Below, piece after piece: positions 58,826 to 64,000 of a stretch of DNA of 64,000 nucleotides (positions are counted from its first letter, which is position 1; the number at the start of each line of letters is the position of its first letter). This stretch comes from Strobilurus pachycystidiatus (taxonomy: Eukaryota > Basidiomycota > Agaricomycetes > Agaricales > Physalacriaceae), in contig JAHLMK010000005.1 of assembly GCA_019915135.1 (NCBI GenBank), positions 1,550,001 through 1,614,000 of the forward strand. Direction: 5' to 3'. The notes beneath the pieces were generated by a model. It saw only the letters and a list, made by a program, of their open reading frames with translations. It did not search any database and was not told the origin of the DNA. The translations under genes and the position numbers were made by a program.

Positions 58826-60084
58826 CGTCGTGATTGTTGCAGGGAAAATGTGGAGAACAAAATACAACAAGGAGAGAAGAACCTTGTTATAGCGGCGGAG
58901 AACAAGAAGATCCTTGTTATAACGGTGGGGAACAACGATCGCCGATGGTCTTTGTGCCCAATTCATGAAACCAGACGCGCGAAGACAATTGGAGGTTGAG
59001 ACAATTAGGTCAGTGTTTTGTATTCAAGATCTCGGGCCCTAGATACGGCACCTCGGGCTGATTCCATCCGGGGTTCTTTTGTTCTCGGTATGAAGGGAGG
59101 ATAATGAAGTCGGAACGGCCCTCGGGACCCACAAAAGTATGCGATCAGACGAGTAATGCAGTGAGTCAGATGCGCCCACTGCTGCAACGCATACAAGCTA
59201 AAACGTGGGGACTGGACGGCCAGCATGGGAGCGAAGCAAGACGGCTGGAGCTAAACACAAGGTTCAGAGATCTCAGTGCCGGAGGGTCCAAGCGTCAGGG
59301 AGCGCGGCGCGGTATGACGCTGACAGAACATCGAGGACAATAAAGCTCTGACAATAGGCCCGTCACCCAGATGGTTGATGGTCTTTGCGCAATTTCTTAG
59401 TATCCATGGGTACACCCGGGAAAGCAGGGAAACACTACTCACCAGCTCCAGATTCTGAGCTCACAGCACGCCGCTGTCAGCGGATTTGTGGCGTCATATT
59501 GGCGTCAACGAAAACGACTTGTAGCCACCCTACACTGTTTCCTGAGCAGTGCTATTCCCTGGACCGGTACAGATAGACTTGGTGTTCCCTGCTGGCTCAA
59601 TAACTTACGAAGTTAGACGTCGAAAGTTGAACCGGGGTAAGTAGTCTTCGGACTCCGACTCGGAGGGAATAAACCGACTCCGACTCGGAGGGAATAAACC
59701 GCCGGCGCGCGCCTGGTTACCAGATTTAGGCAAAGGCGCAGGTTACTGTCACCTTGATTATTCACTTTTACAATGCTTCGACGTCCTTCTTTCAACGTTT
59801 CTAGCCGCATATCACATTGGACAAATCCTCTCACAGCTGTACAGGCACTACTAGTAAGTTGACACGTCTGTTTACGTGTCGCCGCGGGAAAGTGCTCCAG
59901 TAATTCCAAGAGTAACGAACAGTAGTAAGCGCTGTGGCATAACAGACACCACATGGTTCTGAGTGTATCATTGAATACTGCTTGAATGGATTGACAAAGA
60001 TCCCGCCTGTGGTATCGAAGTACCTGACAACGACTGGGCACAGTGAGTGCCCATGTACCACTGAGCCCTTGAGGAATGAACGTA
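58826..60084. other. Repeat-rich intergenic stretch
   Basis: About 1.26 kb upstream of the HMG-box gene. It contains the motif aaccttgttataacgg-like twice near 58880-58925 and a 25-bp tandem duplication at 59651-59700. Short frames only; no gene called. A 108-codon frame (59831-60157, minus) merges with the DUF6534-like remnant's C-terminus. Confidence 0.45.
59651..59700. repeat. Perfect 25-bp tandem duplication with internal palindrome
   Basis: Two identical head-to-tail 25-mers beginning gactccgactcggag and ending ggaataaacc. Each contains ctccgactcggag, a near-palindrome around the core. Confidence 0.9.
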
Positions 60085-60959
60085 CCACGGTGACGTGTGA
60101 CTGCATGAAGTCTTTCGGTTTGAGAGTCGACATGGGGATGTCATCGGCCGATTCCATGATCTCTCTTGACGTCTGGCGTGAGTTCAGACTATAAAGTATT
60201 CAGCGCCAACCAGAGGCCCGAGATATGGTTTGTACCTGGAGAGCAGCATGTTCGAGTACGCTGAAAGTGACATGTCAATTGGAACATGCTGTCACAATGG
60301 TAAATGATGAATTACCTTTGGGGAACAGGAAGGTCAAGGAAAACGCCGTCATTGGCGAAGATGTGCCCACCAGTCTGGTGATAAAGGCAGTCAATGTTAC
60401 CGCGCTGCGTAGGAGAGTCTTCAGTCTTTGAAGACTGTGGATGGCGAAGCACACTGACCATACGAGTATGCCGTTATTCACAGTAAGAACTATGAGTCAA
60501 TTCAGAATGTTTCGCGTCCTGTGAATGCAAACCACCTCTCAAAGATGAGAATACATTGGATCAAAATAGGCACTACGAACCGTAAATGGGTTTCCGTTTT
60601 GCCACGGAACAGAAAGACACATAGCGCTAGAGTGATCAAACCGTCCACTACAACCATGAGAGCAAACGAAGCGGGTATTATCGCCTGCACAAGCAGTTAG
60701 ACGTGTACGCCCAATCGACTGCAGTGGCAGCCTGTACTGGCACATGAGCCCCAAGACGAAGGAATCATACCTCTTCAGCAGGGGATAGGTCTTGTGGGTT
60801 GGGGAAGCGTATTCTGTTGTGGTCAGTAAATACGGCTCGGGGAAGCTTGATGTAGGGGCATACCCTTGTACGCAGTCAACTAAAGCGGAAGCTCAAAATC
60901 AGCCATAGGAATACGCCAAAGCTTGAAGTCATGACATACACCAGGCCAAGACTGTCATC
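60085..60959 (-). pseudogene. DUF6534-type membrane protein, apparent 5'-truncated remnant
   Basis: On the minus strand, pieces resemble the C-terminal half of the seven-TM DUF6534 family that is abundant in Agaricomycetes. One TM segment reads ASFALMVVVDGLITLALCVF followed by LFRGKTET, where the family has a TM then a 'KTGF' loop. The next hydrophobic helices come from AVTLTAFITRLVG, then SPMTAFSLTFLFPKAYSNMLL and SLNSRQTSREIMES, matching the 'K-x-Y-x-NSLL-x-x-LNxR' end of the family via two GT-AG splices. The four N-terminal TMs expected upstream are missing; the similarity fades where the ACCGGT-rich island starts. The weak open frame near 60932 (MTSSFGVFLWLILSF) may be one degraded TM. 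I regard it as a remnant, but a full gene with unusual exons is not excluded. Confidence 0.45.
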
Positions 60960-60973
60960 ACTGGTAGGGTTTT

Positions 60974-61187
60974 GAAGTCCGGTCCAGTCCAGTTTTTGAC
61001 CTTTCGGGTTCCCGGACTGGACCTGGACCGGTCCGCTAAATTCCCTGATTTGGCTGGACCTTGGACCTGGACCGGTCCTAATCACGGACCGGTCAGGACA
61101 CCAGTTCTTGACCGGTCCAGAGACCGGTCTCAACCGGTTTTGAAAAGACCGGTCTCAACCGGCTCAGAACCGGTTAGGACTGGCTCT
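60974..61187. repeat. ACCGGT-rich palindromic repeat island
   Basis: Eight exact ACCGGT palindromes start at 61027, 61071, 61088, 61111, 61123, 61133, 61148 and 61169, embedded in variants of ctggaccggtcc and with an exact 17-bp direct repeat agaccggtctcaaccgg at 61121 and 61147. Looser ggtccagtcc/cggactgg units extend to about 60974. No coding frame. Confidence 0.85.
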
Positions 61188-61382
61188 ACCCGCAGCAAAA
61201 TAGATGCCTTAGCTGTAATTGAACTCATGTACATATATTATGAACTCGTTTGCAGCCACTAGGCCATTGTACCGTACATGGGATGTATGGTTGAGCTTGA
61301 CATCATGAGCACGACATGTGGGCTTTCAAAAAAAAGATACAAGTTCAGTAGAAGTTAAGTTTGCCATTATCAAGATATATAA

Positions 61383-63038
61383 CTACGGGATAACGGGAAA
61401 CAGTCTAAGACCTCGCTGCCAGCGTGTATTCCGGTCCTTCCACCACTGCTCCTCCTCTTCATCACTTGCCCCCAGCAGGAACTTCTCCTCCGTCTGAAAC
61501 TTATTAGCAACCCAACGGAAGAGGCCGCCGGCGGTGTATTGGGTAATTGAATAGCGTCGCTCTCCAGGCTGAATTGGACAGTTAGAGTGGACCACAAGGG
61601 CGGAGGGAATATAAACGGGACAGCCTGGGGGAAACTCAATGATGAGTTTCAAGTCCCAGCAGATAAGTTGGCCGCCGCGACGATGATTGAAGGGGCCGAA
61701 GCAGACGATTCCGCACCAGCCATCGGGCTTGTTCGCGCTGTCGGCGTGAGGGCGGGTGACGGTCTGGGGCCCAACATTAACAGTAGTGCAAGAGAACACA
61801 CTGTTATCAAAATTCCGGCGAAGGCGCGGGTTGGACGCATGGAGAGCCTCTTGGTTCTCCTTATACTCCTCATGCATTTGAGGATTGTAGGTAGAAAAGA
61901 GGGCTGCGTAGCTGGTAAATAACAAGAGATGAAAATGATGGTAAACTTACAATTCATAAATCCAGAGAGTCGACGCATAGCAGGCATCCTAATGAGCCCC
62001 TCCATGAAGCGTCGGGCAGAGGCCCCCAGTCGACGGTTTCCCGGATGCTGACATCACGATAAGAGAAGAGAAGATACAAAAAGGAATGGCAAACATACCT
62101 TCTCCCCTCCACCATACGAGACACCAATAGCAAGTGCACCAAAGGGCCCGCGTTTGTGCGTCTGCTCCTTCTTGGAGAAATGCACGCATGGCGCACCTTC
62201 CTCGATGGCTTGGACAATGGGAGCTTCAACTTTGCGCTCCCACTCGCCAGCGTTGGCGGGTTTGGTGCCAATAACAATCATCAACCGCCGATGGCGGTCA
62301 ACGACGGGAGTGGCGACCTTTCCGTCGTGTGCCAGATAGCGGAATCCCTGTTCCCTTTGCAGAGCGTCCGCATCGGTCGTGGCAAACGTGGGATAGCGTC
62401 GTGCACCCCCAAAACCTGAGGAGTTGACGGGAAACTCAGAGGCGTCGAAGTCTACCTCCACGGTGCGATCGAGGGCGTGCTTTCGATGCTTGCGGCAGAC
62501 GTCCTTGCGAAAGTCGCCACTGATATCCTGCCGGAGGAGGCGAGCAGCAGCGCGCCGCTTTTTAGAGCTGCGACGGCTGTGGTTGAGAGGGAGGGGCAAA
62601 GAGGAGAGTACGGGGGGAGGAGGGTCCTGTGATGCGCCTCCATGCCCCGCGGTTGGTGAGCGTGAGGGGGCGGACGGTGGAAAGGAAGGGAGCGATGCCG
62701 AAGAGCCAGGCTCGCGCGACGGAGAGGAGCGCGGAATAGGGTGTAGATGACGTGTCGAAAATGGTTCTGGTGCAGGGAGTGGGGGGGATGCAGGTGACTG
62801 GGGTCTTCCATTGAGGACAACTCTATAAAATAAAGCAGACACGCACCTCAATCACAGACGCGTCGTCCACCTCAGTGGCATCTTCCAAATCGTCGTCGTC
62901 ATCACTGCAGACCTCACCCGCCGCATCTATCTCCGCAAACCTTAGCTGCAGGAGCTCGGCAACATCAACATCAACCACAACCGCCTCACCAAAGGAGTAC
63001 GGTGTGAACTCGCGACCTGAGCGCGTTGTACGCGCCAT
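61383..63038 (-). CDS. TET/JBP-family 2OG-Fe(II) oxygenase (putative 5-methylcytosine/thymine-base oxygenase)
   Basis: Basidiomycete member of the TET/JBP family, whose characterised relatives oxidise 5-methylcytosine in DNA. Exons 62847-63038, 62099-62797, 61951-62047 and 61383-61903 give 502 residues. The N-terminus (MARTTRSGREFTPYSFGEAV) and an acidic DDDDDLEDATEVDD stretch precede a Pro/Ser-rich, basic linker. The catalytic part includes FGALAIGVSYGGGEK, NFDNSVFSCTTVNVGPQTV, PHADSANKPDGWCGIVCFG with the iron-binding His-x-Asp (about H382, D384), GQLICWDLKLIIEFPPG, LVVHSNCPI with the distal His (about H435) and GERRYSITQYTAGGLFRW with the likely 2OG Arg. All metal and cosubstrate residues appear intact. 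Such genes are often linked to KDZ transposons in mushrooms; no transposase is visible in this window. Confidence 0.78.
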
Positions 63039-63472
63039 CTGTGGTAGCAATAATCAGTAAATGCAATCCAAGGTTGGAATAGTGAAATGAAGGCAAGTAA
63101 CAAAGGAGGGCCGCGCTCCCTACCCTAAGCCAAGGCGGTCGCGTCCCAAACGTCGAGTCGTCGGGCCATGGCATAGAGCAGAGGACATGGGCAAAGAAGG
63201 AGAGAGAGAGAGAATGAAAAAAAAAGTTAGAGTGAAGGCTTACCAGGAAGGGATAGTAGCCGTTGGTGGTGGTGGTTGAGAGAGAGAAGGTATTCATATC
63301 AACAAACCATTGTCCAAATATTTGGACAAGTCTTCACGTGTTGAGGGTAAGTTTGCCATAGCACTTCAATTCCAGTCCATTTGAAGTAAGTTTACCAGAT
63401 TGCAAGAAGTTAATAAATTGCGCATGCACCCCAAATCAAGAAAGCTAACTATACAATACAAGAAGGCAGCAA
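63039..63472. other. Intergenic region with GA and GGT simple repeats
   Basis: About 430 bp between two minus-strand genes. Contains a GA run (about 63199-63212), an A tract and a ggtggtggtgg run near 63265. No gene called. Confidence 0.5.
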
Positions 63473-64000
63473 TCATCGCCGCCCACCCCGCCGCCCACTC
63501 GATGGTCTCCGTCCTCCACGTCTTCCCCGCCCGCGCCCTCCTGTCCCCTCATCCCTATCTCGGGGCTCATCCTCCTCGTCACTGCTCTCCTGTTCTCGGG
63601 CTTGCTGTCGTTCACGTTCCTTCTTGCGCGCCTTTGAAGCCTGTACGTGGGCAGAGTTGCGCGCCCGAATAGCCGCTTGCTCCTCCGCAGACAAGTTTTT
63701 CATGTCTTCGCGTTTCCTTGCTGGGCATGAGCTTATATCTGGGTTGAAAGGAAAATGAATGTCTGCTCACCGCCGTGCGTACTCCTTCTGCCCCGCTCGC
63801 CGTTGCTCTTTATGCGCCTCAGCGTACCTTTTCTCCGCAGCGCGTGCCCGCTCACGTCTCTCCCCCTGTTTCTCCTGATCCGCCTCCTCTTGCTCACGCT
63901 GCTCCATCGCTCGTTCGATCAATTGAAGACGCGATTGCCGGGATGTTTTGAGTTCGAATTTGGTGAGAGGGCGGCCGGAGGGGGTTGTGGTTGGAATTGG
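63473..64000 (-). CDS. Arg/Glu-rich basic protein, C-terminal part (runs off the window)
   Basis: I do not recognise a family. The gene enters from the right edge on the minus strand. The visible protein begins PIPTTTPSGRPLTKFELKTSRQ, then a long charged helix (QLIERAMEQREQEEADQEKQ, ERRERARAAEKRYAEAHKEQ), probably coiled coil. A gtgagc intron near 63770 joins to RKREDMKNLSAEEQAAIRARN, SKARKKERERQQAREQESSDEEDE and a Gly/Arg-rich tail ending RRPSSGRRGGRR at the stop 63473-63475. The tail looks RNA/DNA-binding (RGG-like). The N-terminal domains that would define its role are outside the window. The short distance to the TET/JBP gene (same strand) is noted but does not imply a function. Confidence 0.6.

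Noticed and set aside
61383..64000. KDZ transposon adjacent to the TET/JBP gene
   Set aside because: No transposase-like sequence or terminal repeats are visible; only the partial Arg/Glu-rich gene is present.

Overview
The window looks like nuclear DNA of a mushroom-forming basidiomycete (Agaricomycetes). Genes are dense and on both strands, and almost all carry several introns of about 45-60 bp. The proteins include basidiomycete-typical families: F-box-like proteins opening with an 'LLSGNDVPT'-type leader, a TET/JBP oxygenase, a DUF6534-type membrane protein, LYR-domain and tyrosine-kinase-like proteins. All calls come from reading the sequence; splice sites were chosen by GT-AG (rarely GC-AG) rules, reading frame and remembered family motifs. 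No database search or transcript data were used.

Layout. 1-5.2 kb: 3' part of U2AF large subunit, a tightly spaced divergent pair DPM3/FIS1, and a 13-exon oligopeptide transporter, followed by about 2.9 kb with no supported gene. 8.1-13.6 kb: two F-box-type genes and a SET-domain gene. 14-25 kb: MDR oxidoreductase, an MFS exporter with a possible frame break, a secreted GH13 alpha-amylase, a mitochondrial LYR protein and an NRT2 nitrate transporter. 26-36 kb: COQ1 prenyl-diphosphate synthase, an FAD monooxygenase convergent with TAF10, and a Zn2Cys6 transcription factor. 36-43 kb: RNA polymerase III subunit RPC4 (RPC53) divergent from a purine phosphoribosyltransferase (HPT1), a dual-specificity-type phosphatase, and a 2OG-Fe(II) oxygenase. 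43-52 kb: Dal5-type MFS permease, PEBP protein, a tyrosine-kinase-like protein, and a cytochrome b5/FMN 2-hydroxyacid dehydrogenase. 52-59 kb: ribosomal genes uS19 and P2 divergent from each other, a four-BRCT DPB11/Rad4 homologue, and an HMG-box factor. 59-64 kb: a repeat-rich stretch with a tandem duplication, a DUF6534 remnant, an ACCGGT-rich island, a TET/JBP-family oxygenase and the C-terminal part of an Arg/Glu-rich protein.

The genes do not form one pathway. Housekeeping genes for splicing, transcription, translation, glycosylation, mitochondria and replication checkpoint are interspersed with nutrient-acquisition genes (peptide, nitrate, allantoate-type and starch use) and stand-alone oxidoreductases. 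Several housekeeping pairs share short divergent promoters. The most unusual items are the TET/JBP gene next to a CpG-containing palindromic repeat island, a 53-bp element with perfect terminal inverted repeats and target-site-like duplications, and three introns that need GC-AG splicing.
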